A DNA stretch of 35,710 bases from an uncultured Paracoccaceae bacterium (GCA_947489325.1 CANLDA010000027.1:1-35710); one strand, 5' to 3'; shown: positions 17,165 through 25,920, numbered from the stretch's first letter. Notes: generated by a model not told the origin, from the sequence alone. Numbers and translations are program-made.

Positions 17165-17764
17165 ATGGCCGTAGGGCTGACATATTCGCGTGCTGTTGCA
17201 TGGCTCAAGGTGTTGTTTCCTCTCGCAGCTCTTATCCTTTTGTCGACGATGTTTCTATTTTCGCGCGCAGTCGACACAACCGGAGACCTGCCAATCGCGC
17301 AGGTCGATCTGGAACAACGCGCACGCGAACAATTGCTAACCGGGCCCCGGTTTTCCGGCACCACTCCTCAGGGCGATATTGTCACCTTTACCGCTAAGAG
17401 CGCACAGCCTGATATCGAAGGGACCGGCCTTACGCTGGTAAATGACCTGAATGCGCGTATTGATTACAAGGACGGGACGACGCTCACGCTAACATCTCAA
17501 AATGGGCAGATAAGTGACCGCAAATTGCAGGTCACACTCAAAGGGTCCGTCGTGGTTGTAACCTCTGACGGGTACACCCTACGCACGGAAGAAATGGACG
17601 CTGACCTGAAACAAAACCGCATGGAAACCGCCGGCGAAATCAATGGCACCGCCCCGTTTGGCACCCTTCAAGCGGGAAAAGCTATCTTTGAAAATGACAA
17701 GAATACCAATAACATCCATTTGTTTTTTACAAAGGGCGTGAAGTTGGTATACATTCCCAAGTAA
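17165..17764 (+). CDS. lptC: LPS export system protein LptC
   Basis: A 199-residue bitopic inner-membrane protein. One N-terminal helix (about 12-33, LKVLFPLAALILLSTMFLFS) is followed by a periplasmic beta-jellyroll domain. The family is divergent; the assignment rests on this topology, the segment TGPRFSGTTPQGDIVTFTA typical of alphaproteobacterial LptC, and the position between kdsD and lptA-lptB. It receives LPS from the LptB2FG extractor and hands it to LptA. LptF and LptG are not in this window. Confidence 0.88.
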   Translation: MAVGLTYSRAVAWLKVLFPLAALILLSTMFLFSRAVDTTGDLPIAQVDLEQRAREQLLTGPRFSGTTPQGDIVTFTAKSAQPDIEGTGLTLVNDLNARIDYKDGTTLTLTSQNGQISDRKLQVTLKGSVVVVTSDGYTLRTEEMDADLKQNRMETAGEINGTAPFGTLQAGKAIFENDKNTNNIHLFFTKGVKLVYIPK

Positions 17765-17779
17765 TAAAAGGGGCTGTCC

Positions 17780-18271
17780 GTGTATTTATTCCGAACGTTT
17801 TTCGCGGCTTTATTAATTTGTCTACCTGCCACCGCATTTGCCCAAGGGTTAAAGGTTGGATTTGGTGATCTGCGTCAAGAAAAAGACGCCCCTGTCGAGG
17901 TGACTGCCGACAATCTGGATATTAATCAGGAAGACGGCAGTGCTGTGTTTACCGGAAATGTCTTGATTATTCAGGGCGCGATGCGGCTGACCTCTCCTAA
18001 AGTACATGTATTTTATGAAGAGGTATCTGGCGGTATCAGCAGCATGAAAGCCCTTGAAGGCGTCACCGTCGTCAACGGCGACGATGCGGCAGAAGCTGTT
18101 GAAGCGAATTATGATATAAGCGGCGGCTCTATTGTGATGATTGGCAATGTTTTGCTAACCACCGGTTCAAACATCATGAGTTCTGAGCGGATGACCGTTG
18201 ATCTTGATGCCGGGACTGCCCAAATGAATGGACGTGTCAAAACTGTTTTAAAACCCGCGAGCGATGAATAG
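17780..18271 (+). CDS. lptA: Periplasmic LPS transport protein LptA
   Basis: A 163-residue periplasmic protein of the OstA/LptA family. The N-terminal Sec signal peptide is about residues 1-22 (FFAALLICLPATAFA, cut after AFA). The mature beta-jellyroll shows VTADNLDINQEDGSAVFTGN and later SSERMTVDLDAGTAQMNG. LptA oligomers form the periplasmic bridge for LPS. The start is GTG 17780 with AAAGGGG about 8 bases upstream. Its stop directly abuts the lptB ATG. Confidence 0.92.
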   Translation: MYLFRTFFAALLICLPATAFAQGLKVGFGDLRQEKDAPVEVTADNLDINQEDGSAVFTGNVLIIQGAMRLTSPKVHVFYEEVSGGISSMKALEGVTVVNGDDAAEAVEANYDISGGSIVMIGNVLLTTGSNIMSSERMTVDLDAGTAQMNGRVKTVLKPASDE

Positions 18272-19030
18272 ATGGCCAAGCCAGAATTAACCGTCACCGA
18301 AGGAAGTTCCGGCCTTAAGGTCGAGAACCTGCGCAAAAGCTATCGCAAGCGCGTGGTGATCCGTGAATTCGGAATGGAATTAAACCGGGGCGAGGTTGTC
18401 GCCTTGTTGGGCCCAAACGGATCAGGCAAAACGACCACCTTTTATGCCATTGCCGGTCTTGTTGTTCCCGAAGGTGGGCGCGTGACAATTGACGGCAAAG
18501 ATGTCACCAATTTGCCGATGTATCGCCGTGCAAAATTGGGCATCGGGTATCTTCCGCAGGAAATGTCGATCTTTCGCGGCCTCAGCGTCGAGGACAATAT
18601 TTCGGCCATTTTGGACATTACCGAAAAAAATCGTCACAAGCGCCGTGAACGTCTTGAGGAATTGCTGAGCGAGTTTTCAATCGAACATCTGCGGCGTGCA
18701 CCGGCACTGGCGTTGTCCGGCGGGGAACGTCGACGTGTGGAAATTGCACGCTGTCTTGCGGCAAATCCAAAATATCTTCTGTTGGACGAACCATTTGCCG
18801 GGGTCGATCCAATTTCCGTGGGCGACATCCGCCATCTGGTTGCAGATCTGAAAAAGCGGGGAATCGGTGTTCTGATCACCGATCACAACGTGCGCGAAAC
18901 ACTCGAGATCGTGGATCGCGCCTATATCCTGCATGATGGCAAGGTTCTGATGTCAGGCACGCCTGATGACGTTGTGGTGAACGAAAACGTCCGCCGCGTT
19001 TATCTGGGTGACGATTTCCGCATCGGCTAA
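18272..19030 (+). CDS. lptB: LPS export ABC transporter ATP-binding protein LptB
   Basis: A 252-residue ABC ATPase that powers LPS extraction from the inner membrane. Walker A is GPNGSGKTT (48-56), the Q-loop lies in GYLPQE, the signature is LSGGE (148-152), Walker B is YLLLDEP (168-174), and the switch histidine is H205 in ITDHNVRET. Segments such as YRRAKLGIGYLPQEMSIFRGL are diagnostic of LptB. It begins immediately after the lptA stop. In enterobacteria rpoN follows lptB; here the next gene is hpf after a 312-base gap. Confidence 0.97.
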   Translation: MAKPELTVTEGSSGLKVENLRKSYRKRVVIREFGMELNRGEVVALLGPNGSGKTTTFYAIAGLVVPEGGRVTIDGKDVTNLPMYRRAKLGIGYLPQEMSIFRGLSVEDNISAILDITEKNRHKRRERLEELLSEFSIEHLRRAPALALSGGERRRVEIARCLAANPKYLLLDEPFAGVDPISVGDIRHLVADLKKRGIGVLITDHNVRETLEIVDRAYILHDGKVLMSGTPDDVVVNENVRRVYLGDDFRIG

Positions 19031-19342
19031 CCCCCTTTTGTTTCATCAAAAATCACGAAACCCGTCACACTGGCGGCGCGCCCGTTATACGGTGGCGTGT
19101 GTTTGCGCAAGAAACCATTTTCATCAATTTCCTGATTCAGATCATTGACAATACCCTGCCCTCTGGCCTCAAATGAGATTATGACATTCGTGGACTTCGC
19201 CCCGCTCCATCTTGCGGCCTTCACACCAAGGCCCGGTTTCGGGCAAACCTACGAAATGTCTCATCCCAGCATTCGAACCTGATTCATCATGCGCCTTTGG
19301 GCGTTTGGATGGGGTTCGGCATGTGATCGCAAAGGAGATAGA
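19031..19342. other. Intergenic gap between lptB and hpf
   Basis: No convincing gene is present, and rpoN, which sits here in enterobacteria, is absent. A short hairpin (GCCCG, loop GTTT, CGGGC) spans 19231-19244. A minus-strand frame from a GTG at 19224 to 19027 could encode 65 residues but matches nothing I recognise and overlaps the lptB stop. The hpf promoter must lie here; a lone TTGACA at 19145-19150 lacks a good -10 at normal spacing. Confidence 0.5.
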
Positions 19343-19912
19343 ATGCGCTATCAGATTACCGGAAAACAGATCGACATCGGCAATGCGTTGCAGGTTCACG
19401 TCAAAGACGAACTTGGCAATGTGGTCAATAAATACGCTGAGCGTCCCACCGACGCGAACGTCATCTTTTCCAAAAGCGCCCACGAATATGTTTGCGAAGC
19501 CACCGTGCATTTATCCACGGGATTGACGGCGCAGGCCAAAGCACACGCAACCGAAATTTATGCAGCTTTTGACGGTTGTAGCGAAAAGATGGAGAAGCAA
19601 CTTCGCCGATATAAACGCCGCCTGAAGGACCATCACAAGGATCGCGCAGAGCCTGTTGAACTCTTTGGTGCATCCTCGTATATCCTCGCGCAGGAGGCGA
19701 ACGTCGAGGAACAGGAACCTGAGACGCTTCAACCTGTCATCGTTGCGGAAATGGAAACTAAAATTCCATCTCTGTCGGTCGGAGAGGCCGTGATGCAAAT
19801 GGAGCTTACAGGCGCACCTGTGTTGGTGTTCCGAAATGAGGGGAAGGACAGCCTGAACGTGGTGTATCGCCGCGATGACGGAAACGTCGGCTGGATCGAC
19901 CCACAAACTTAA
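19343..19912 (+). CDS. hpf: Ribosome hibernation promoting factor, long form
   Basis: A 189-residue long-form HPF. Residues 1-110 form the ribosome-binding domain (MRYQITGKQIDIGNALQVHV, then the basic helix MEKQLRRYKRRLKDHH). After a linker, residues 130-189 form the C-terminal dimerisation domain (PSLSVGEAVMQMELTGAPVLVFRN). Long HPF pairs 70S ribosomes into inactive 100S dimers in stationary phase. The ATG at 19343 has AAAGGAG 5 bases upstream; an in-frame ATG at 19289 would add 18 unrelated residues. It precedes ptsN, as in many proteobacteria. Confidence 0.95.
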   Translation: MRYQITGKQIDIGNALQVHVKDELGNVVNKYAERPTDANVIFSKSAHEYVCEATVHLSTGLTAQAKAHATEIYAAFDGCSEKMEKQLRRYKRRLKDHHKDRAEPVELFGASSYILAQEANVEEQEPETLQPVIVAEMETKIPSLSVGEAVMQMELTGAPVLVFRNEGKDSLNVVYRRDDGNVGWIDPQT

Positions 19913-19918
19913 TACGGC

Positions 19919-19935
19919 GGGGTACAGCGTACCCC
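19919..19935 (+). promoter_or_regulatory. Hairpin between hpf and ptsN
   Basis: A perfect 7-base-pair stem (GGGGTAC / GTACCCC) with a 3-base loop starts 6 bases past the hpf stop and ends 19 bases before the ptsN start. There is no T tract, so it may be an mRNA processing or stability element rather than a terminator. Confidence 0.5.
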
Positions 19936-19954
19936 TTCGGGAGATACAGGCACT

Positions 19955-20419
19955 ATGGACCTTTCTGCGATCCTAAAGCCGGAAGCGGTGAAAGTAATTT
20001 CGTCTGCTTCAAGCAAGAAGCGTTTGTTTCATGACTTCGGCGATCTGGCCTACTCTGCGTATGGCTTGAACGCTGATGATGTCGTCGAGGCATTGCTGGA
20101 GCGTGAAACCTTGGGTGCCACAGGCGTGGGACAGGGTGTTGCCCTGCCCCATGCACGCTTGCAAGGTTTGAACAGCGTCATAGGCGCCTTTGTTCTTTTG
20201 GAAAAACCTGTTGATTTCAACTCTGTAGACCGTCAACCCGTCGACATAGCCTTTGCTCTGTTTGCACCAGAGGATGCGGGGGTTGAACACCTTAAGGCAT
20301 TGGCACTGGTGTCACGGACGCTGCGCGAAAGCTCTATTTGTGCAAAATTGCGTGCCAACAAAAGCGCCACAACGCTTTACACCATCCTCACCGAAAGCCC
20401 AAAGGTGCAAGCCGCCTAA
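19955..20419 (+). CDS. ptsN: PTS IIA-like nitrogen regulatory protein PtsN (EIIA-Ntr)
   Basis: A 154-residue EIIA-Ntr domain, the terminal phosphoacceptor of the nitrogen phosphotransferase system (PtsP, NPr, PtsN). The phosphorylated histidine is H66 in GVGQGVALPHARL, and AFALFAPEDAG plus EHLKALALVSRTL are typical downstream segments. It is cytosolic and acts by protein contacts, for example on potassium and carbon/nitrogen control. It follows hpf by 42 bases and is convergent with the sulfotransferase gene, with 3 bases between the two stop codons. Confidence 0.95.
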   Translation: MDLSAILKPEAVKVISSASSKKRLFHDFGDLAYSAYGLNADDVVEALLERETLGATGVGQGVALPHARLQGLNSVIGAFVLLEKPVDFNSVDRQPVDIAFALFAPEDAGVEHLKALALVSRTLRESSICAKLRANKSATTLYTILTESPKVQAA

Positions 20420-20422
20420 GGC

Positions 20423-21841
20423 CTAGGCCCAGCGATCAAATCCGAACATCAAGTAATCCCGCTGATAGATGTCAGCGGCCAGTTCTTCGATCTCTGCATC
20501 ATAAATATCTGCCAGCTGATGCGGAAAATCATTCACCGGATCAGCGGGTTCAGCCGCATCAAAACGACCAACCTGCACCGCTAATGCAGGTAGATAACTG
20601 GTCATTTCATTTTCGCGGATGATCATATCTGGCAGTGAAAATTCGGCAAATCCCTTCAAAACCGATGCCTGTGTTGCCCAACAGGCATCTTGGCGGATGC
20701 TGGTTTGCCCCAGCAAATTTGCCTTCACGAACTCCAGAAAACTCAGGAACGCGGCGCGATGTGCCGCCGAATCATACGAATCATCCAGTGTTTTGGCGGG
20801 AATCGGCATCTTATAAACCTGACGTAATGTCCGCCTGATCTGGCCAAAGGCTGTGTCGGGATTAAGGATCTTTTCACAAAATACCGCGTGGGCCCGCGCC
20901 ACCGGATGGCGTAGCACCGTAAAGCTGCGATGCCCTTTGTGATCGCTCTTCCAGCGACGCAGTGTTTTCTGATTGAACCCGCCAATAAGGTCCGCACCAT
21001 CATCCAAATTCGACAACCACCGACACACCCGTTCATCAGGTCCGCCCGGCATGGGTTGAAACAACAGCGCTGACTGTGGCGCAGCCAAATATCGTGGCAC
21101 CAACGGGCCACGACGCGGCTCAAAATTTGGGGTACGTGACAGGTTAAATTGATCCAGCTCAACCATGGCATCCTTGAGCTGGGAAAAATTAGAAACCTTC
21201 TGCGTCAAACCACCCGGATTTTGCGGTTTCAGGCTTTTGTTCAAACTTTCCAGCGCGGCATCAATCCCCAGAAACCGCGCCATACCATTAAGAACATCAA
21301 GGTCCTGCAAATCCTCATAAGCGATGTAAAATCCAGTCTGCCCGCTGCGCTGCAACCGGTTCATGACCTGCACCTGAAAATCCTGCAACGCGGCCATATG
21401 GGTTTTGAATTCCTGCGGATCAATCCGCACCTTGCTGTCCTTACGGCGGCGCACATCGGTTAATTTCCACTGCCCAGTTGCCTGTGCGATCTTCCAAGAC
21501 ACAAAGCTGTCCACCGGATTGCGCGTTAGAATAACCTTGGCGCATCGCGGATCATTCAGGCAAATATCCAGCACGCGTGGATCATGATCATGGAAAAACC
21601 GAAATCCCCCAATGCCCCCGTTCTGCGCCTTGATCCGCGACAACAGAACCATTGGGTCAGCAGTTCGCTGCGCCAGCGTCACGCCCAACAGTTCGTCCTT
21701 GTTGGGATAACCCGGAAAGTGCGGATTAAACGCCTCTCCGAAGCATTCGATCTGATCAAAGGCATTCAGATTGGATTCCAGAAAATTCGACCCTGTGCGC
21801 ATTTCAGCCAAAACAACAAAGTAATCAAAGGGTTGTGTCAT
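20423..21841 (-). CDS. NodH-like sulfotransferase with two sulfotransferase-type halves
   Basis: A 472-residue protein like the Rhodobacteraceae proteins annotated 'nodulation protein NodH'. The first half has the PAPS 5'-phosphosulfate loop AEMRTGSNF (12-20) and the 3'-phosphate motif VILTRNPVDSF (103-113). The second half has another 3'-phosphate-like motif, FTVLRHPVARAHAVF (307-321), but its 5' loop is degenerate or missing. It probably transfers sulfate from PAPS to a glycan, leaving PAP, which CysQ (29077-29874) can hydrolyse. I start at ATG 21841, where family similarity begins, 4 bases after the GT14 stop; an ATG at 21901 inside that gene is the alternative. It is the last gene of a minus-strand series. 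Confidence 0.82.
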   Translation of the reverse strand: MTQPFDYFVVLAEMRTGSNFLESNLNAFDQIECFGEAFNPHFPGYPNKDELLGVTLAQRTADPMVLLSRIKAQNGGIGGFRFFHDHDPRVLDICLNDPRCAKVILTRNPVDSFVSWKIAQATGQWKLTDVRRRKDSKVRIDPQEFKTHMAALQDFQVQVMNRLQRSGQTGFYIAYEDLQDLDVLNGMARFLGIDAALESLNKSLKPQNPGGLTQKVSNFSQLKDAMVELDQFNLSRTPNFEPRRGPLVPRYLAAPQSALLFQPMPGGPDERVCRWLSNLDDGADLIGGFNQKTLRRWKSDHKGHRSFTVLRHPVARAHAVFCEKILNPDTAFGQIRRTLRQVYKMPIPAKTLDDSYDSAAHRAAFLSFLEFVKANLLGQTSIRQDACWATQASVLKGFAEFSLPDMIIRENEMTSYLPALAVQVGRFDAAEPADPVNDFPHQLADIYDAEIEELAADIYQRDYLMFGFDRWA

Positions 21842-21845
21842 AGGG

Positions 21846-23546
21846 TCATTGCACCAGATAAGGTTTGCGCGGTTGTGAGTTCGGCGCGAGGTCATCCTCA
21901 CTGTAAACGGGGAAATCCCCCATCAAATAGGGATGCATGCCTTGGTTTTTGAGGTTCTGCAAAAACTGACCAAACCCCTTCAGATCGGTCATGCGCGGCA
22001 CTTCGGCTAAGCGACGCAACGCGTTCTGACCTATTTCGTCGATGATGGTTTGCAACGGCTCCATCGGGGCCTCTATGAACTCTGCCATGGTCCAGATACG
22101 GATACGTGCTTTGGCATGAGGAGACCGCAGCACGTTCAAATGCTTACTTTCGATCTGCTGCATCTTGGCAGCTATTTTGCGAATTTCGGCGAAATTCCTG
22201 TTTGATTTGAACAACGGCACCGCCCAGGCACCGCTGATCACGGAAATCTGCGCATTGGGATCACGCGCAAGGGTCCAGCCAACCTTTTGATTATCAGATG
22301 GCCCATATTGAAAACACTGTCGTTCCCCTCGCGTGTTCCAAATCAGGTTCGTCAGAAATGCATTGGGGTTATAGTCCCTATGTGCCGCACTGTCCGACAA
22401 GGCCCCGTTGATTGCAGTCTGTTTTCCAGAAAACTCCACATATTCCTTGTGAAACAGATGGCCATGTACCTTACTGCCCGTGGCTTTGGCCAACCAAGGT
22501 TCAAAATCTTCAAACAGATCAGAGAACCCTTCAAAAACTGAATACCGTCCAGAGGTCACACCATTTTCCCAGTCCTGGTTTGGGAACCGACTTTGCATAT
22601 ACAGCCCCGGACGGCCGCGCGTACGACGTTCCACCGCTTTGGCAAAAATCCTGTCGATTTTCGCTGGGTTGGGCTCGGTCTTTTTCATTGCACCTGCGGC
22701 ATCGGTCAAAAACGCTGAGTACAAACGTTCCGCACGCGGCCAGATTTTACGCGCCACGAAACAGTCAGACCGACGCAACAATTGCAGGTGATCGTCATAA
22801 AAGATATGCGGTTTGCCCTGAAAATCAAACTTGGACAGCGTCAAAGAACGACTTTCGATATTGGTGGAATACTGGCGCGCGAGGGTTTGAAAATAGCTCT
22901 CATCCGGAATCCACACCTTACTGAAATAGGTGTCATATGTATCGCGTTCCGGGTCCTCAAGAATTGCCGACAATGTCTGACGTGTCAGGCACCACCACTG
23001 TGACCCCATATGCGGCACAAGGCCGTTTGGAATTTTACGCTTCCATCCAACGAACCGCTGCAATTCCACATATTTATCAAACAAATACCGATGTCGTTTC
23101 CACGAAAACGGAAAGCGCATGGTAAACCGTTCCTGATCCAGTCCGCCCACTGTCCAAGGCACATCAGCTGTGGTTGCGGATTCAATGAAATCAGTGCGCG
23201 GACGGGAATCCAGATATTCAATAAGCTCATCCACCGGGCGTAAAGGCAGGCACGATCCCGACGACAGATAGACATGGCGCACGTTTTCGAAATTGGCCAG
23301 AATCTGCTCGGCCGCAGATTGCGCTGCGGCAACAATTCCCCAAGTGCCCCATTCACATTTATGGCGCTTGCAGAATTGAATGTCGGCTACATCCGATAGA
23401 GATTTCTGAAAGGCAGCGTTGGTTTTGCGACCTACATTTCCATCAACGTGAATGACAACGGAGCATCCAGCAGCGGCCCAATGGCGTGCCACCTGCTCGG
23501 CCCGATCCAGGGCCGTGTGCACCAGCATGATGATGCCAACGCTCAC
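21846..23546 (-). CDS. GT14-like beta-1,6-N-acetylglucosaminyltransferase with extra C-terminal domain
   Basis: A 566-residue protein. Residues 1-290 match core-2/I-branching (GT14) enzymes: IIMLVHTALDRAEQVARHW, VIHVDG, a stretch from about residue 90 reading HVYLSSGSCLPLRP, and the acceptor segment MGSQWWCLTR with PDESYFQT. Residues 290-566 form a second region that I associate with DUF5927 in Roseobacter homologues. GT14 enzymes add GlcNAc or related sugars in beta-1,6 branches. The GTG start at 23546 has GAGG about 6 bases upstream. It lies between a GT2 gene (16 bases) and the sulfotransferase gene (4 bases), so glycan branching and sulfation are probably linked. Confidence 0.83.
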   Translation of the reverse strand: MSVGIIMLVHTALDRAEQVARHWAAAGCSVVIHVDGNVGRKTNAAFQKSLSDVADIQFCKRHKCEWGTWGIVAAAQSAAEQILANFENVRHVYLSSGSCLPLRPVDELIEYLDSRPRTDFIESATTADVPWTVGGLDQERFTMRFPFSWKRHRYLFDKYVELQRFVGWKRKIPNGLVPHMGSQWWCLTRQTLSAILEDPERDTYDTYFSKVWIPDESYFQTLARQYSTNIESRSLTLSKFDFQGKPHIFYDDHLQLLRRSDCFVARKIWPRAERLYSAFLTDAAGAMKKTEPNPAKIDRIFAKAVERRTRGRPGLYMQSRFPNQDWENGVTSGRYSVFEGFSDLFEDFEPWLAKATGSKVHGHLFHKEYVEFSGKQTAINGALSDSAAHRDYNPNAFLTNLIWNTRGERQCFQYGPSDNQKVGWTLARDPNAQISVISGAWAVPLFKSNRNFAEIRKIAAKMQQIESKHLNVLRSPHAKARIRIWTMAEFIEAPMEPLQTIIDEIGQNALRRLAEVPRMTDLKGFGQFLQNLKNQGMHPYLMGDFPVYSEDDLAPNSQPRKPYLVQ

Positions 23547-23562
23547 CCTTGCCTCTTTCCGG

Positions 23563-24573
23563 TCACGCCCAGTTCCCCTTGGACATCAGTCCCAAAATTT
23601 CAAGCTGCCGCCAGTTTATATACTTTTCCGACCATTTGCACCAAAGCTCTGGATCATCGCGCATCGACTCGGCATATGCTTTGTATTCCACGCTAGCCGC
23701 GTAGTGTTGCTTGCGCTCCAATTCCTCTGCGGCTTTGACGGTGAATGTGTCCAGAAATTTGGCGTGCAGCAAAATGCCACTGGCCTTTTCACCACCCCAT
23801 TCATCATACACTTGATTAAGCCCACGCGGCAAAAGCATATGGGTCGAGCTGACATAAGAATACCGCCGATCCCATTTCACCAGCGGGATTTTGTTCAATG
23901 CAGGCGCTAGTTCCGGAGTATCAGGAAAAAAGACACGCGACCGCGGCCCACCCTGTATCCACAGATTGCCAAATTTCTTGTTCTTTTCGATCGCATAGTT
24001 GCCCGCGTCAAACCACGACGCAATTTCAAACGGGTCTTGGCCCGGGCGATAAGGTTGTTCGTTCAGTCGCCCCTTGGGATACATATCCAACAACATCGCG
24101 CTGAAACTTTTGATCGAGGACGCATCAAGCCAATCCGTCAACGCCCGCAAAGGGCGTGTATCGCAGAACGGATAAATCAGAAACTCATCGGGATCGACCG
24201 TCAGGCACCAATGCCCATGACCATATCGCATCTGCAACCAGTTCAGCCAATCCACCCCGAACCGGGATCGTTTATAACTGTGTCCCGACGACCAAACCGA
24301 CACATCGGGTTGTTTTTCCAGATATTCGCGCGACCCGTCCGTGCTGTCATTGTCCACGATTAGGAAATGATTAATCCCTTGCTCGCGGTAATATTCAAGA
24401 AAATACGGCAACCGCACAACTTCATTTCGCAGGGTCGAAAACACCAACAGATCGCTGGGACGGATGCGGTTTGTTCGGTTGGCAACTGTGCGCAATTCCC
24501 GACGCTTACGAATGGCGCGGACAAGCCATCTGCGCCTTTGAATTCGCAATCTGTATGACTGCCAGATACCCAA
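23563..24573 (-). CDS. Glycosyltransferase, GT2-like (Glyco_tranf_2_4 type)
   Basis: A 336-residue GT-A glycosyltransferase with a strongly basic N-terminus (about 1-40, many R and K), perhaps a membrane-surface anchor. The core has LLVFSTLRNEVVRLPYFLEYY, VDNDSTDGS (73-81) and the metal-binding DPDEF (127-131). It is related to the products at 11682-12692 and 12782-14566. The start is uncertain: the long frame begins at TTG 24573. It precedes GT14 by 16 bases and follows the GT4 gene after 50 bases on the same strand. Donor and acceptor are unknown. Confidence 0.8.
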   Translation of the reverse strand: MGIWQSYRLRIQRRRWLVRAIRKRRELRTVANRTNRIRPSDLLVFSTLRNEVVRLPYFLEYYREQGINHFLIVDNDSTDGSREYLEKQPDVSVWSSGHSYKRSRFGVDWLNWLQMRYGHGHWCLTVDPDEFLIYPFCDTRPLRALTDWLDASSIKSFSAMLLDMYPKGRLNEQPYRPGQDPFEIASWFDAGNYAIEKNKKFGNLWIQGGPRSRVFFPDTPELAPALNKIPLVKWDRRYSYVSSTHMLLPRGLNQVYDEWGGEKASGILLHAKFLDTFTVKAAEELERKQHYAASVEYKAYAESMRDDPELWCKWSEKYINWRQLEILGLMSKGNWA

Positions 24574-24623
24574 CTGACCATTCCCACTTTTATACGCGGC
24601 TCAATGCCGATGCTTAGTTTATA

Positions 24624-25856
24624 TCAGCCGATCTTTAAGACGATATTGAAATGCTGATCCCAATTTGGTGGTTTATACGTTTTAGCCTGCTCTTCACGCA
24701 ATTCTGGCGATGCCTGAGTCAGATTTTCGATTTGCGCAATCCATGAATAACTGTCTGAAACAGCTGCGTAAATGGGAATGTCATACGCGAACTCACGCAA
24801 GACCGGTAGATCATTGGCCAAAACGGGCGTTCCAGCCACGCATGCCTCTATTACCGGCAATCCATAACCTTCGTAAAATGTCGGAAACACCAACCCATTC
24901 GCCCGCCGCATCAGAGCCTGAATTTGCCCATCTGACAGGGCATTGAACTCATGGATATGAGTGCCACGCAATGGCGAATGGTCCAGCCTCTCGAATACGT
25001 CTTCATTGCACCAGCCACGCGCACCGCAAATCACCAGATGCGGCAGCGCATTCCCCATCTTCTCGGCAAGCAGCCCTTCCCACAGATCAATAAGAAACCG
25101 ATGGTTCTTGCGAGGTTCGATGGTTCCAAGGCACAGAAAAAACGGAGTCGGGATATTCAAGTCTTCGATATTGTCTTCAGTCTGCGAACAATCGACATCC
25201 GTGCCAAGCAAAGCCACATGAAGTGGCGGACAAGGCGATAAATGGGCCGCAACATCGATTTTTGTGGCAGTGGAATTGCAAATAACGGAATCTGCATACG
25301 CGCTCACCACATTCATCATTTCGCTGAATTTATCTTTGGTTCCAGCGTGTTGATACTGAGGAAAATCAAGTGGAATGGCATCGTGCAAAAAGATATTGAT
25401 CTTCACACCCGGAATACAACGCACCGCTTGCAAGACAGGTTGCAACAGATTGCTGTGACTTACATTAAAAAAGTGCGTGCCTTCTGGAAGATGGCGGCGC
25501 AGCTTGCGCCCCATTCTTGACCAAGATGCCCGAGCAATCGCAAGACGACGCAGATCGGTTTCCGCGCACGCGCGATCCGGGCCCTTCTTGATCACTCTTT
25601 TTTCCAGAAACCCAATGCGCCCCCATTCACGACGCCCTTCCAGCTTATCAAGAAAGGTTCGCAGCCCGTCTTGCGACAACAAAACCGCCCCTGTAATGGT
25701 GCGTGCCAATCCAAAAACAGGTTCGGGTTCAGACAAAAAGCGACGCAAATAGGCAATGTCGACTCTGTCGATTCCTGTTGGGCGCATCCCGTTACGACGT
25801 GCAAGGCGTGTGATGTCCATCAAACGCGCCGGAGGGGTGCTGGGCGTCAACGACAT
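24624..25856 (-). CDS. Glycosyltransferase family 4 (GT-B fold)
   Basis: A 410-residue retaining GT-B glycosyltransferase. The C-terminal donor-binding half is clear: FFLCLGTIEPRKNHRFLIDLW, then an H-x-FNALSDGQIQALMRRA segment and FPTFYEGYGLPVIEACVAGTPVLA, containing the E-x7-E signature of GT4. The N-terminal half (about 1-200) is less conserved and contains FLHDAIPLDFPQ, typical of mannosyl/fucosyl-type GT4 proteins. It is the first gene of a minus-strand group reading into GT2, GT14 and the sulfotransferase gene, probably one polysaccharide operon. The substrate is unknown. Confidence 0.87.
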   Translation of the reverse strand: MSLTPSTPPARLMDITRLARRNGMRPTGIDRVDIAYLRRFLSEPEPVFGLARTITGAVLLSQDGLRTFLDKLEGRREWGRIGFLEKRVIKKGPDRACAETDLRRLAIARASWSRMGRKLRRHLPEGTHFFNVSHSNLLQPVLQAVRCIPGVKINIFLHDAIPLDFPQYQHAGTKDKFSEMMNVVSAYADSVICNSTATKIDVAAHLSPCPPLHVALLGTDVDCSQTEDNIEDLNIPTPFFLCLGTIEPRKNHRFLIDLWEGLLAEKMGNALPHLVICGARGWCNEDVFERLDHSPLRGTHIHEFNALSDGQIQALMRRANGLVFPTFYEGYGLPVIEACVAGTPVLANDLPVLREFAYDIPIYAAVSDSYSWIAQIENLTQASPELREEQAKTYKPPNWDQHFNIVLKIG

Positions 25857-25920
25857 GTTCTACTCCCTTCTTCAATAATACGACGGGCCTGCAATCTTTT
25901 CCAAAAGCAAATTACGCCTA

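Noticed and set aside
19027-19224. 65-residue minus-strand frame after lptB
   Set aside because: GTG start, no recognised family, overlap with the lptB stop. It stays open as a weak possibility but is not supported enough to list as a gene.
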